NCBI GenBank assembly: GCA_900551295.1 | Contig: URVJ01000011.1 | Coordinates: forward strand, 11,357 to 75,356 | Source of the DNA: an uncultured Eubacteriales bacterium | Lineage (GTDB): Bacteria; Bacillota; Clostridia; Oscillospirales; CAG-382 | Direction: 5' to 3' | DNA length: 64,000 nt | In this document: positions 1 through 8,834 of the stretch, piece after piece | Layout: every line of letters begins with the position of its first letter | Numbering within the stretch: position 1 is the first letter of the stretch | Made by a program: the position numbers and the translations under genes | Notes under the pieces: model-generated | What the model was told of the DNA's origin: nothing | The model's database searches: none | Seen by the model: only the letters and a program-made list of their open reading frames with translations

Positions 1-6
1 AAAAGC

Positions 7-34
7 AAAAAATAAAGCCGTCGCAAAGGACGGC
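7..34 (-). terminator. Rho-independent terminator after addA
   Basis: Reading leftward from the addA stop, a six-base-pair stem (GCCGTC at 29-34 complement, GACGGC at 17-22 complement) with a short loop is followed by a T-rich tract. It lies 18 bases after the stop codon and looks like an ordinary intrinsic terminator closing the addA transcript. Confidence 0.75.
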
Positions 35-51
35 AGGCAGTCAAAAATGTT

Positions 52-3000
52 TTACAGGCTTACTTCTATGCTTTTCATAAGCTCAAACGAGAAAATGACC
101 GCTTTTTTTATTTTTCCTTTTGTAATGCGCTCGACCGCCGTGCAATATATACGCAGCTGTTCGGCGTGACGGTTTATGAGTATGCTTTCGGCGTCTCTGC
201 CGCTCACCTTATCGGTTTTGAAATCCACAACGGTATACGTTCCGTCGGTATTTTGAAAATAAAGGTCGATAACTCCCTGCACAAGCAGTTTTGCCTTATC
301 TTTTTCGATTTTTTTCGAAAATTCCGACGCGTCGGTTTCAAGATTGAATCTGCGTTCGCGAAAGACCTTTACGCTGTTTTTTATTTCATCATAAAGCGGC
401 GTTTTGAAAAACTCATCGAGCTTTTCCGTATCCAGCATTTCTCTTGTGCGCTCATCAATGAACTGTTCTTTTGCAAGTCTGTCAGCCTCGGCTTCACAGC
501 CGTGCTCCGCACATTCTTCATAATTTGCAAACTGCATGAACAAATGCATTGCCGTACCGCGTTCACCGGCATTCGGCTTTATATCCGAAACGGCAAAATC
601 CGGTATTGTTTTAAGGTCACGCTTTGCAGCATAGAGCATTTCTCCGTCGTCGTCGAGAAGTCCCGACTTTAACTGCGACACCGTAAGCTTTGACGGAAGT
701 CTTGTAAGCAGTTTATCGGAATATTCAAACTTTCCGTTTTCAGTGAGCTTTTCAAGCAGCTCTTTATCGGGTTCAAATACTTCGTTCTCCTCTGCGTCCT
801 CTTCATCCGCCGTATCACGGGCAGACATCTCATATTCAAAGCACACGCACGAAAGGATATTATCAAGGTTTTGCGACGTCGGAAAACACTCTTTTTCAAA
901 ATCCTGCGGTATTCCCGCGGTTTCTCTGAATATACGCGCGCAGTCCTCGTTCATTATGCAGTTCAGCACCGCCTCGAGATAGCACGAAACGTCAGAGAAA
1001 TTACCCGACACCGAGTTTACATAGCAGCGTCTTAAAACTTTGGTTATATCGTTCTTTACTGCAGCCGTCATAAACAGATAATCTCTCGCACGGGTAAGCG
1101 CAACGTACAGAATTCTCATTTCCTCGGCTATTCCGGCAGATTTTTCGGTATTTGCGCATATCTTTCTGAACGGCGTATCTACGGACGTTCTTCCCGTCGC
1201 GCTCGACTGGGATTTCAGCATCTCGACGTCCTTTAATTTCATGCCTATTCCGCAGTCATACGACATTACGACGCTCTGAGTTTCGTTTCTGAATTTCGAC
1301 GCAAGGCTTGAAACAAAGCATACCGGAAATTCAAGACCTTTCGAGCCGTGCATTGTCATTAGCTTTACGCTGTCGTTCCCGACAAGCTGCTCTGCCTTTT
1401 CTTCCACTTTTTCGGACGAGTCGCGGATATATTCAAGAAACGCGCCTATTCCGCGGAAAGAAGTATTTGTATAGCTCCTTGCCATTTCGTAGAGTTTCAT
1501 CAGGTTTCTGCGCCTGTCCGAGCACACGTCGGGAGTATCTCCGTTAAACACGGGGCTTGAACAGATATTAAGCAGATCCGCGTCGGTATAAAGCTGCCAG
1601 ACAAACTCGCCCGCATTTTTTCCGCGCGACATTGTTCTGTAAAAGTCAAGCTTTTCGGTAAAATCGCGGCATTTATCCCCTAAAGGCGTTCCGCCGTTGA
1701 TTTCAGCATACGCCTTTACCGAAAGATACAGCTTTGTTTTGGGAAAAGCCGCCTTGATGACGCAAAGTTCATCATCGGAAAATCCTCCCGGAACCGACCG
1801 CATATATCCTGCAAGCTGAATATCGCGCAGAGGGTTATCTATACTGTTAAGTATACAAAGCGCAAGCAGTATTTCTTTTTTCTCATAAAAGCTCTCTCCG
1901 ACGTCACAGTACACCGGAATACCGTATTCCGACAGCACCTCGGAGTATATTTTAAGCGCTTTTCTGGAGCGCGTCAGCACCGCAACGTCCGAAAATCCGA
2001 ATGTTTTTCCTTCGCCGTCACGGTAATTCTCATTATTTACAATTTCAAGTATCTTTTTTGCTATGATCTGCGCCTCAGCCTGTTCGGCGCTTATTTCATC
2101 GCCGTCCTCCGGCAGTTTACAGTCTGCGACAATAAGCTCCGCCTTTGATTTTACCGGCACGTTTTCAATACGTGAAAAGTTGAGCGCGTCGCCGTCCTCA
2201 TAATCTTTGCCCATAAGCCGCACAAACAGAAAATTCGTAAGTTCTATAACGCTCTGCGCACATCTGAAATTATCCTGCATGAATATGCGCTTTGTACTTG
2301 AATCGGTATCGCAATCCGAGAACGACGCTCTGTAAGATTTGAAAATATCCGGTCTTGCTCCGCGGAATCTGTATATACTCTGCTTTATATCTCCGACCAT
2401 AAAACGCGAATTTTCCGTACCGTTTTTATCAGTACGTGCAATAAGTCTGAAGATCTCGTCTTGGAGAGGATTTACGTCCTGATATTCGTCTATGTATATT
2501 TCCCTGAACCGCTCTCTCAAAGAAATCGCGGTTTCGGAGGGCTGTCCCGGATTATTCTCATCTGTCAGCAGCTTTATTGTCAGGTGTTCGACGTCGTTGA
2601 AGTCGAGAATACCGAGCTGATTTTTGGTTTCTTCGAGCCGTCTTGAAAATTCGTCTTCAAGCGCGAACATTACGCAAAGCACCTCTGAGCAGTCAAGCGC
2701 GCAAAGCCGCATAACTCTTTCAGCGGTACAGTACATATCCGCAAGTTTTTTACGGATATTATCCGCGCACTCGCTCTTTGCGGTCTTTACGATCTCGCAA
2801 AGCTCCTTATCGGGATAATTTCTAACGCTTCCGAGCTTTTGAGCCGCAAAATTCCTCACCGCGTCCCTTGTTGCGGTATAATCCTTTTCCGAAACTGCTT
2901 TTAAAAGCAATCGGACGTTTTGTGCGTCCGCCGAAACCGACGGAAGATACTTATTCTCAAGCTGATCGCCGTCAGCGCACATTTTTTCAAGAGCACAAAG

Positions 3001-3699
3001 CGTATTAAGCTGTTCCGAAAGCAGATTCTGCGAATAATTCTTTAAAAATCTGCCGTATTCGCTTTGGAAAAAATCTTTCGCCGTTCTGACGTTATCATAC
3101 ATTGAGAGCACTCGCTGTTTTGTCTTTTCGGGATCTGTGTCGGCTCTTAGGTGCGCGTCAAGTCCGAGCAGCAGCCCGACAAAGTTTTCGTCGTCTCTTG
3201 CGCCCGAAAACATTTCGCTCACATTTACAAGTCTGTCCGAAAAGTCCTTATCTTCGCTTTCAAAAGCGTCGGACAGAGTTCTGTTCATGATTTTTTCGCG
3301 TATAACCTGAATTTCGGCATCATCTGCGATTCTTACCGCAGCATTAAGCCCGAGTTTCTGGAAATTTTTACGCACAACATCATAGCAAAACGCGTTTATT
3401 GTACTTATATTTGCCTGTGGCAGCAGCGCGATATTACGCAGAATTTTTTTATTTGACGGATCTTTAATAGCAGCGTCGGAAAGTTTTTTTCTGATTCTGT
3501 CCGAAAGCTCCTTTGCGGCAGCCGTAGTAAATGTAACTACGAGAAAATCCGTTACATTACAGTCGTCATTTTTATCGCAGAGTCTATTTATTATTCTTTG
3601 GGTAAGGACTGCGGTTTTTCCGCTGCCTGCTCCCGCGGAAACAAGCAGAGAGCAATTTCTCTGATCCACGGCTGATTTTTGGGATTTTGTAAGTTCCAC
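52..3699 (-). CDS. addA: ATP-dependent helicase/nuclease subunit A (AddA)
   Basis: This is the helicase-nuclease subunit of the AddAB double-strand-break repair machine, which resects DNA ends to feed RecA. At 1215 residues it has the usual family length. Visible motifs are the UvrD-type P-loop SAGAGSGKT (residues 21-29), the Walker B motif IYIDEYQD, helicase motif VI (LYVALTRARDYLF), and a C-terminal RecB-type nuclease signature GVID followed by VVDFKTDK. The start is a GTG at 3699 preceded by a GGAAGGAG ribosome binding site about eleven bases away. Odd point: addB normally sits immediately upstream of addA, but here the upstream 760 bases hold only repeat copy A, and a terminator follows the gene. 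The partner subunit must be elsewhere or outside the window. Confidence 0.96.
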   Translation of the reverse strand: MELTKSQKSAVDQRNCSLLVSAGAGSGKTAVLTQRIINRLCDKNDDCNVTDFLVVTFTTAAAKELSDRIRKKLSDAAIKDPSNKKILRNIALLPQANISTINAFCYDVVRKNFQKLGLNAAVRIADDAEIQVIREKIMNRTLSDAFESEDKDFSDRLVNVSEMFSGARDDENFVGLLLGLDAHLRADTDPEKTKQRVLSMYDNVRTAKDFFQSEYGRFLKNYSQNLLSEQLNTLCALEKMCADGDQLENKYLPSVSADAQNVRLLLKAVSEKDYTATRDAVRNFAAQKLGSVRNYPDKELCEIVKTAKSECADNIRKKLADMYCTAERVMRLCALDCSEVLCVMFALEDEFSRRLEETKNQLGILDFNDVEHLTIKLLTDENNPGQPSETAISLRERFREIYIDEYQDVNPLQDEIFRLIARTDKNGTENSRFMVGDIKQSIYRFRGARPDIFKSYRASFSDCDTDSSTKRIFMQDNFRCAQSVIELTNFLFVRLMGKDYEDGDALNFSRIENVPVKSKAELIVADCKLPEDGDEISAEQAEAQIIAKKILEIVNNENYRDGEGKTFGFSDVAVLTRSRKALKIYSEVLSEYGIPVYCDVGESFYEKKEILLALCILNSIDNPLRDIQLAGYMRSVPGGFSDDELCVIKAAFPKTKLYLSVKAYAEINGGTPLGDKCRDFTEKLDFYRTMSRGKNAGEFVWQLYTDADLLNICSSPVFNGDTPDVCSDRRRNLMKLYEMARSYTNTSFRGIGAFLEYIRDSSEKVEEKAEQLVGNDSVKLMTMHGSKGLEFPVCFVSSLASKFRNETQSVVMSYDCGIGMKLKDVEMLKSQSSATGRTSVDTPFRKICANTEKSAGIAEEMRILYVALTRARDYLFMTAAVKNDITKVLRRCYVNSVSGNFSDVSCYLEAVLNCIMNEDCARIFRETAGIPQDFEKECFPTSQNLDNILSCVCFEYEMSARDTADEEDAEENEVFEPDKELLEKLTENGKFEYSDKLLTRLPSKLTVSQLKSGLLDDDGEMLYAAKRDLKTIPDFAVSDIKPNAGERGTAMHLFMQFANYEECAEHGCEAEADRLAKEQFIDERTREMLDTEKLDEFFKTPLYDEIKNSVKVFRERRFNLETDASEFSKKIEKDKAKLLVQGVIDLYFQNTDGTYTVVDFKTDKVSGRDAESILINRHAEQLRIYCTAVERITKGKIKKAVIFSFELMKSIEVSL

Positions 3700-3744
3700 G
3701 GCAACACGGCTCCTTCCTTCTTTCTTTTCGGGGACGAGGACTAC

Positions 3745-4460
3745 TTTATTTTCTTCAAAGTGCGACTTTATACTAACGCTTTTCTACGCAGAAAAGCCGA
3801 AAGATGTTTTGCGTTTGGCTGATTTTTGCCTATTTGGGGCTAAAAAAGATAATTTACTGACATGTGCAACTCTATTCTCCAACTTTTCGACGGCGAAAAA
3901 GTTGCACTCTAAAGAGCGTAAACAAAAGCCGTTCGCGGCCCAAACGCCGCAGCGAAAGCGTGGCTTCTGCTCCACACATCATACTATCGTCGGTAAAGCC
4001 TTTCCAAGCCTCCGAAGTTTTTATCTTCGCTCGCAGATGCTCCGCACTGCTCGATAATGGGTTCTGTACGAAGTCAAACTATTTCGGTGCAAGTATTATT
4101 TTTTATATAATCTCGCAGTCAACAGGACATACTTTTCTGCCCGGTTCGCTATCGCAAGATGACTTTTACGCATGTTAGTTTTATGTTTCGGTGTTGCGAA
4201 GTGAAACTTTAGCTTTATTTCAGTGGTGCATAATTATTTCACTTTCCAAAGTTACCCCTTGTACACAGTTTCCATAGCTTGCTTCGGCACCCTATTTACA
4301 TCTGAGTTCGCAGTCCTGCTGTTCGACTGCGAGCGGTACAAGCCGGCGGCAGAGAGTATCCCACAACTTTTTTCTAAATTAAGGGCCAGTGTTTTCTTTG
4401 CAGCTTTCTTTTTAAAAAGAAAGCGCGTTCTCCTTCGCGTATTCCCGTACTCCTTCGTAC
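3745..4460 (+). repeat. Interspersed structured repeat, copy A
   Basis: This roughly 716-base gene-free stretch between addA and der belongs to a repeat family also found near 8195-8830, 35576-35960 (with an inverted part at 36012-36178) and 63791 to the window end. Shared landmarks are the start TTCTTCAAAGTGCGACTTTA (3751-3770, same as 63791-63810), a 33-base block at 4023-4055 identical in copies A, B and C, a segment around AGTCAACAGGAC, and a 22-base palindrome at 4403-4424. A hairpin at 3880-3904 pairs CAACTTTTCG with CGAAAAAGTTG. Its right end stops a few bases from the der stop codon. Small open frames inside are not conserved between copies, so I regard it as non-coding. I do not recognise a named family. 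Confidence 0.85.
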
Positions 4461-4462
4461 CA

Positions 4463-5791
4463 TTAATTTTCGTCGCCGCCTTTTTCGCGGATAACGAGTT
4501 TAATGGGAGTACCCTCAAAGCCAAAGACTTCACGGAGTTTATTTTCGATATATCTCTGATAAGAGAAATGGAAGAGTTCAGCATTATTAACGAACAGCAC
4601 GAAAGTAGGAGCCTTAACGCCGGTCTGAGTCATATAATAGATTTTAAGGCGTTTACCCTTATCCGTCGGAGGCTGAACGCGTGTAGTTGCGTCGGCGAGG
4701 ACATCATTAAGCATACCGGTAGATATTCTCATAGAGCTTTGGTCATTAACGTAATTTATAAGCTCATAAACGCGATCCACTCTCTGACCTGTCTTAGCGG
4801 AAATAAAGAGTATAGGCGCATAAGTCATATAGGACAGTGCGGCATACACATCTTTTCTGTACTCGTCCATTGTATGGGTATCTTTCTCGACAAGATCCCA
4901 CTTATTAATAACTATGATGACAGCCTTACCGCTTTCATGAGCGATACCGGCAACTCTTTCGTCCTGTGCTGTAACGCCCTCCGTTGCGTCGATTACAACA
5001 AGGCAGACATCTGCGCGTTCGACCGCCATTTCGGCTCTCAGCACGCTGTATCTTTCAATATTGTCTGTAAGCTTTCCGGTTTTGCGAATACCGGCTGTAT
5101 CTATAAAGACATATTTTCCGAACTTATTCTCAACCTCGGAGTCGATAGCGTCTCTTGTAGTACCTGCAACGTCCGAAACTATCATTCTCTTTGCACCGAG
5201 AATATAATTGACAAGCGAGCTTTTACCGGCGTTCGGTCTGCCGATTACAGCTACTTTTACGGAATCGTCGTCGGTCTCCTCCTCGGTCTGTTCGGGCATA
5301 AGCTCACAAACCCTGTCAAGCACATCTCCCGTGCCGCTTCCGTGAACCGAGCTTACGGCATACGGATCTCCAAGACCGAGTTCATAAAATTCATATATTT
5401 CCGGCGGAGGCGCGCCGATAGAATCCACCTTATTTACGCAGAGCACGACAGGTTTGCCGGATTTTCTCAAGAACGTTCCTATCTCCCTGTCGTCCGCGGT
5501 AAGCCCGCTCCTTATATCCGTCATAAAGATTATAACGTCGGCGCTGTCTATTGCTATCTGCGCCTGAGCCTTTATATGCGACATGATTACGTCGTTTGTG
5601 TCAGGTTCGATACCTCCGGTATCTATCATCATCATCTTTTTTCCGCACCACTCGACTTCAAAATACAGTCTGTCGCGCGTAACGCCGGGAGTATCCTCTA
5701 CTATGGCTATTCTCTTTCCGGCAACCTTATTGAAAAAGGTGCTTTTGCCGACATTCGGTCTGCCGACTATTGCTATTATTGGTTTTGACAT
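4463..5791 (-). CDS. der: Ribosome-associated double GTPase Der (EngA)
   Basis: Der is an essential GTPase with two tandem G domains that acts in 50S subunit assembly. The first P-loop GRPNVGKST is at residues 10-18 and the second, GRPNAGKSS, near residue 185, with DTPG/DTAG and NKVD/NKWD motifs in each domain and a C-terminal KH-like domain. The 442-residue length is typical. It starts 35 bases downstream of the DUF512 radical-SAM gene, a neighbourhood seen in many Clostridia, and is probably co-transcribed with it. The usual downstream plsY-gpsA pair is absent; repeat copy A abuts the stop codon instead. Confidence 0.97.
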   Translation of the reverse strand: MSKPIIAIVGRPNVGKSTFFNKVAGKRIAIVEDTPGVTRDRLYFEVEWCGKKMMMIDTGGIEPDTNDVIMSHIKAQAQIAIDSADVIIFMTDIRSGLTADDREIGTFLRKSGKPVVLCVNKVDSIGAPPPEIYEFYELGLGDPYAVSSVHGSGTGDVLDRVCELMPEQTEEETDDDSVKVAVIGRPNAGKSSLVNYILGAKRMIVSDVAGTTRDAIDSEVENKFGKYVFIDTAGIRKTGKLTDNIERYSVLRAEMAVERADVCLVVIDATEGVTAQDERVAGIAHESGKAVIIVINKWDLVEKDTHTMDEYRKDVYAALSYMTYAPILFISAKTGQRVDRVYELINYVNDQSSMRISTGMLNDVLADATTRVQPPTDKGKRLKIYYMTQTGVKAPTFVLFVNNAELFHFSYQRYIENKLREVFGFEGTPIKLVIREKGGDEN

Positions 5792-5826
5792 TATTTTATC
5801 TCTCCGTTCCGGGGATTTTCCAAAAT

Positions 5827-7143
5827 TTATTCGTATATTCCGAGCACAGCGTCAACAAACGCGTCTCCGCCCGGTCTTACCGGCACTATTTTTACGCCGA
5901 GCTTTTCCGAAAGCTCATCTACCGACATATTATCGAGAAACAAGTCCTTTTCATATCTCAGCATAACGTCGGGGATTATAAGCTCCTGTCCGAGTTCCTT
6001 ATCTTTAAGCTGCTCATAGAGATCCTGTCCCGTAAGCAGTCCGCTGACGGTTATGGTATGACCGAAAAAGTTATTCACGGCGCGGTAGACATGGTATTCA
6101 AGCCCGTCGAAATTTTCTTCAAGCAGCTTGCCCATCTTACTTATGGAATCATATGCGCTGACGCCCGTCACCGACGAAACCACGCGCTTATTTTCAAGGA
6201 CAAATCCCTCGTCCTTTAATTCTTCTATACGCATTTCCGTTTCTTCGCACTGATTGCGTATCAGTCCGACGCCGTTATCAAGCTGAGGATAGCCGTCGTA
6301 ATAATCCTCGCCCGGCAGATCCATTTCCGCCGTGAGATACCATTCGTCCGAGCACTGGACAAAGTACATTCCGAACTTTTCCATAAACTCGTTTCTCTTT
6401 CTGTCAACAAGTGCGATAACGTCTCTTGCGTCCTGCTTTCCGAAAGGTTCGAGAGGATAAAGACCGTCTCTGTACTTTGTAAGTCCCGACGGCACGACCG
6501 CTATGCTTTCGACATACGGGAAATACTCCGACAGATCGTCGAGCGTTCTTTCAAGCTCTTTGCCGTCGTTGAGACCTTTACAGAGAACTATCTGACAGTT
6601 CATATATATTCCGCCGTCCTTGAACACTTTTAAATATTCAAGACTCTGTCCGGCAAAGCGGTTATTCATCATTTTACAGCGAAGTTCGGGGTTTGTGGTA
6701 TGCACCGAAATATTTATCGGGCTTATACGCATTTTCACAAGCCTGTCCACTTCTTCGCGCTTCATATTGGTAAGCGTTACGTAGTTTCCGTAGAAAAACG
6801 ACATTCTCGAATCGTCGTCCTTGAAATAGCACTGTTCGCGCATACCCGGCGGATTCTGGTCTATAAAGCAGAACACGCACTTATTCTTACACGAGTGCTT
6901 TTCGTCCATGAGATAGGTATCGAAATCAAGCCCGAGATCATCATACTGCGGCTTTTTTACGGTTATCTCAATCGGTTCTCCGCGGCGTTCAAGCACAATT
7001 ATCAGTTTCTTTTCGGTAATATAGAAACGATAGTCAAGAACATCGTTAATATCGTTTCCGTTTATCGAAACAATTACGTCGCCGGGCAATATTTTATGTT
7101 TTTCGGCTATTGAATTTTTATTTACCTTTGCAATTTTTACCAT
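5827..7143 (-). CDS. DUF512 family radical SAM protein with PDZ-like N terminus
   Basis: This 438-residue protein fits the DUF512 family: an N-terminal PDZ-like domain (about residues 1-60, with GDVIVSINGNDI), a radical SAM centre with the cysteine motif CKNKCVFC (CxxxCxxC, near residue 85), and a C-terminal DUF512 region. Such proteins are predicted iron-sulfur enzymes of unknown reaction, frequently encoded next to der, as here, which hints at a role linked to ribosomes or translation (inference only). The ATG at 7143 has a modest GGAGACG site upstream. The terminator between rpmF and this gene suggests it either has its own weak promoter or depends on readthrough. Confidence 0.88.
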   Translation of the reverse strand: MVKIAKVNKNSIAEKHKILPGDVIVSINGNDINDVLDYRFYITEKKLIIVLERRGEPIEITVKKPQYDDLGLDFDTYLMDEKHSCKNKCVFCFIDQNPPGMREQCYFKDDDSRMSFFYGNYVTLTNMKREEVDRLVKMRISPINISVHTTNPELRCKMMNNRFAGQSLEYLKVFKDGGIYMNCQIVLCKGLNDGKELERTLDDLSEYFPYVESIAVVPSGLTKYRDGLYPLEPFGKQDARDVIALVDRKRNEFMEKFGMYFVQCSDEWYLTAEMDLPGEDYYDGYPQLDNGVGLIRNQCEETEMRIEELKDEGFVLENKRVVSSVTGVSAYDSISKMGKLLEENFDGLEYHVYRAVNNFFGHTITVSGLLTGQDLYEQLKDKELGQELIIPDVMLRYEKDLFLDNMSVDELSEKLGVKIVPVRPGGDAFVDAVLGIYE

Positions 7144-7181
7144 AAAGCGCCGTCTCCGTGAATTTTATTGCCAAACAAAGC

Positions 7182-7220
7182 AAAAAGGAAGGACTTGCAC
7201 AAATTTCGGCAAAACCTTCC
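7182..7220 (-). terminator. Terminator after rpmF
   Basis: On the minus strand a stem GGAAGG/CCTTCC, extended by TTGC/GCAA with a ten-base loop, is followed directly by a T tract. It lies about 45 bases after the rpmF stop and would end the yceD-rpmF transcript. Confidence 0.7.
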
Positions 7221-7264
7221 CTTATTTTCGCTTTTTTTAGACACCTTTATGCGCAAATTCAAGC

Positions 7265-7462
7265 TTACGCCTCAGTTGCCTTGGTCTCTGTGGAAATGTA
7301 TTCCTTGCCGGCATATGTTCCGCAGTTCTTGCAAACTCTGTGAGACAGAATAAACTCTCCGCACTTAGGGCACTTTGTCATGCCGGGCAAGCCGAGCTTC
7401 CAAACATTGCTGCGTCTCTTGTCGCGTCTCGCCTTGGAGACCTTTCTCTTCGGTACTGCCAT
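7265..7462 (-). CDS. rpmF: 50S ribosomal protein L32
   Basis: This 65-residue basic protein is bacterial L32 of the large ribosomal subunit. It begins with MAVPKRKVSKARRDKRR, as L32 does, and keeps the zinc-binding cysteine pairs CPKC and CKNC in the middle, so it is the C+ (zinc-containing) form. The ATG at 7462 follows a strong AGGAGGTG ribosome binding site. It lies 64 bases downstream of yceD, the standard bacterial pairing, and is followed by an intrinsic terminator. Confidence 0.97.
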   Translation of the reverse strand: MAVPKRKVSKARRDKRRSNVWKLGLPGMTKCPKCGEFILSHRVCKNCGTYAGKEYISTETKATEA

Positions 7463-7526
7463 TTTTACGGCACCTCCTAAATCTTGTATTATTTTTAGTT
7501 ACTAATTCAAAGCAAAGACTATTGTA

Positions 7527-8054
7527 CTACTTTTCTTCGCGGTTGTCAAGAAGTTTTTTCAAATCCGCAAGACCTTTATTACTCTTTTTTTCCGGCTTAC
7601 AGGAGCATGTGCCGAAATTGAGGTCGGTTCCGCAGACCGGGCAAAGACCTTTACAGTCCTCGCGGCAGAGCACCTTTGACGGAAATTCGAGGTAAAAAAC
7701 GGTTCTCGCCGTTTCTCCCACGTCCAAAACTCCTCCAGGAGCCTCCACATAGTCGGTACTCTCGTCTGAAATCTTCTTTGCCACGCCGAAGCGTGCGTCT
7801 ATATCAAAAGTCTTTGTTACGTCTTTAGCGCATCTCGCACAAACAGATGCGTACTCTCCGGTAAGCTTCATTTCAAGACAGATAAAGCTATCGGTATTAT
7901 TTCTTCCGTCCGCCTGTTCAAAAACTCTTCCCTTTACCTTTACGGGTCCGGAGAACGTTGCGTCAGCCTGATTCATAAGTTCAGGCTCAAGGCAGAAATC
8001 AAACGGAATTTCTTTTGTCTCGCCGTTATATATTTTTGAAACGTCGATTTTCAC
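7527..8054 (-). CDS. yceD: YceD/DUF177 family protein
   Basis: This 175-residue protein belongs to the DUF177 (YceD) family, whose gene almost always precedes rpmF and whose plant homologues take part in 23S rRNA processing or accumulation. The C-terminal half carries four cysteines (CREDCKGLCPVCGTDL) that look like a small metal site, a common Gram-positive feature. The start is GTG at 8054, preceded by GGAGGAA. A consensus promoter and a leader stem-loop lie directly upstream, so yceD and rpmF form a two-gene operon. Confidence 0.93.
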   Translation of the reverse strand: MKIDVSKIYNGETKEIPFDFCLEPELMNQADATFSGPVKVKGRVFEQADGRNNTDSFICLEMKLTGEYASVCARCAKDVTKTFDIDARFGVAKKISDESTDYVEAPGGVLDVGETARTVFYLEFPSKVLCREDCKGLCPVCGTDLNFGTCSCKPEKKSNKGLADLKKLLDNREEK

Positions 8055-8077
8055 GGTTTTTTATTCCTCCGCGTCTT

Positions 8078-8113
8078 TTACTGTCGCACAAGCGATATGC
8101 TCCTTGACAGTAA
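8078..8113 (-). promoter_or_regulatory. Leader stem-loop of the yceD-rpmF transcript
   Basis: The 8-base inverted repeat TTACTGTC/GACAGTAA (8078-8085 and 8106-8113) encloses a 20-base loop. Given the -10 box at 8121-8126, transcription should start close to 8114, so this hairpin would sit at the extreme 5' end of the mRNA. The loop holds AAGGAG, an SD-like motif. It could stabilise the mRNA or serve as a regulatory site; I know of no named L32 leader it matches. Confidence 0.55.
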
Positions 8114-8120
8114 CAGAATT

Positions 8121-8149
8121 ATTATACACTGCAAAGTTCTTTTTGTCAA
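8121..8149 (-). promoter_or_regulatory. Sigma-A promoter for yceD-rpmF
   Basis: On the minus strand there is a perfect TTGACA (8144-8149), a 17-base spacer and a perfect TATAAT (8121-8126). It is correctly oriented 67 bases upstream of the yceD GTG. Confidence 0.85.
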
Positions 8150-8194
8150 CAGGTAAACAAGGGCAAATGTGAACACTGAGTAAATATTTATTTT

Positions 8195-8830
8195 TTAGGG
8201 GGTGGGACTATTTGGGTGGAAAAAGTTAATTCACTGCCATGTGCAACCCTATATCTCCGCTTTTCGGAATCGAAAAGACGGGCAAAAGATTTTCGCGGCT
8301 CAAACGCCGCCGCAAAAGCGTGGCTACACTTCCACACATCTAACTATCGTCGGTAAAACTTCCAAGCACCTCCGAAGTTTACCATCTTCGCTCGCAGATG
8401 CTCCGCACTGCTCGATAATGGGGTTTGTACAAACTCAAACTATTTCGGAAAAAGTGTTATTTTTTATATTCTCCGACAGTCAACAGGACAAACTTTTCTG
8501 CCCAGCTCGCTATCGCGAGATGACTTTGCTGAATTTTAGTTTTATGTTTTGGTGGCGCGAAGTAAAAATTCGGTTCTGTTTTGCCGGTACAAAGTAATTT
8601 TTTTACTTTATTGCGCTGTCGCAAAATGGTTTCACTTTTCAAGGTTATCGTCCGTACACAATTTCCATAGTTTACTCACGCACCTGTTCAGATTTGAATC
8701 AGCCGCCCGACTTTTGGTGGCTGACGGCACAAGCCGGCAGCAGAGAGTATCCCATAGCCTTTTTTTAATTTAGGGGCTATTGTTTTCTTTGCAGCTTTCT
8801 TTTTAAAAAGAAAGCGCGTTCTCTTTCGTA
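8195..8830 (+). repeat. Interspersed structured repeat, copy B
   Basis: This is the second full-length member of the repeat family, filling the gene-free stretch between yceD and gyrB. The 33-base invariant block is at 8384-8416, a hairpin CTCGC-TATC-GCGAG at 8506-8519, and the 22-base palindrome at 8794-8815. It aligns with copy A over nearly its whole length, including the right-hand end, which stops a few bases short of the gyrB stop codon just as copy A stops short of der. An open frame of 131 codons (8202-8597) is not kept in copy A, so coding is unlikely. Confidence 0.85.
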
Positions 8831-8834
8831 CTCC

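Noticed and set aside
4223..5788. A 521-codon plus-strand open frame opposite der.
   Set aside because: It is fully antisense to der, whose GTPase motifs are unmistakable, and its translation has no recognisable domain. It is a by-product of codon use.
8202..8597. A 131-codon frame inside repeat copy B, partly similar to a frame in copy A.
   Set aside because: Similarity follows the DNA repeat; the frames diverge by shifts between copies and have no ribosome binding sites, so a protein product is unlikely.
8794..8815. The 22-base palindrome after gyrB (and 4403-4424 after der) as a rho-independent terminator.
   Set aside because: It is A/T rich and no T run follows on the gene strand, so it is recorded as part of the repeat rather than a terminator.
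8055..8834. A replication origin next to gyrB/recF.
   Set aside because: No cluster of DnaA boxes (TTATCCACA type) was seen by eye, and dnaA and dnaN are absent from the window.
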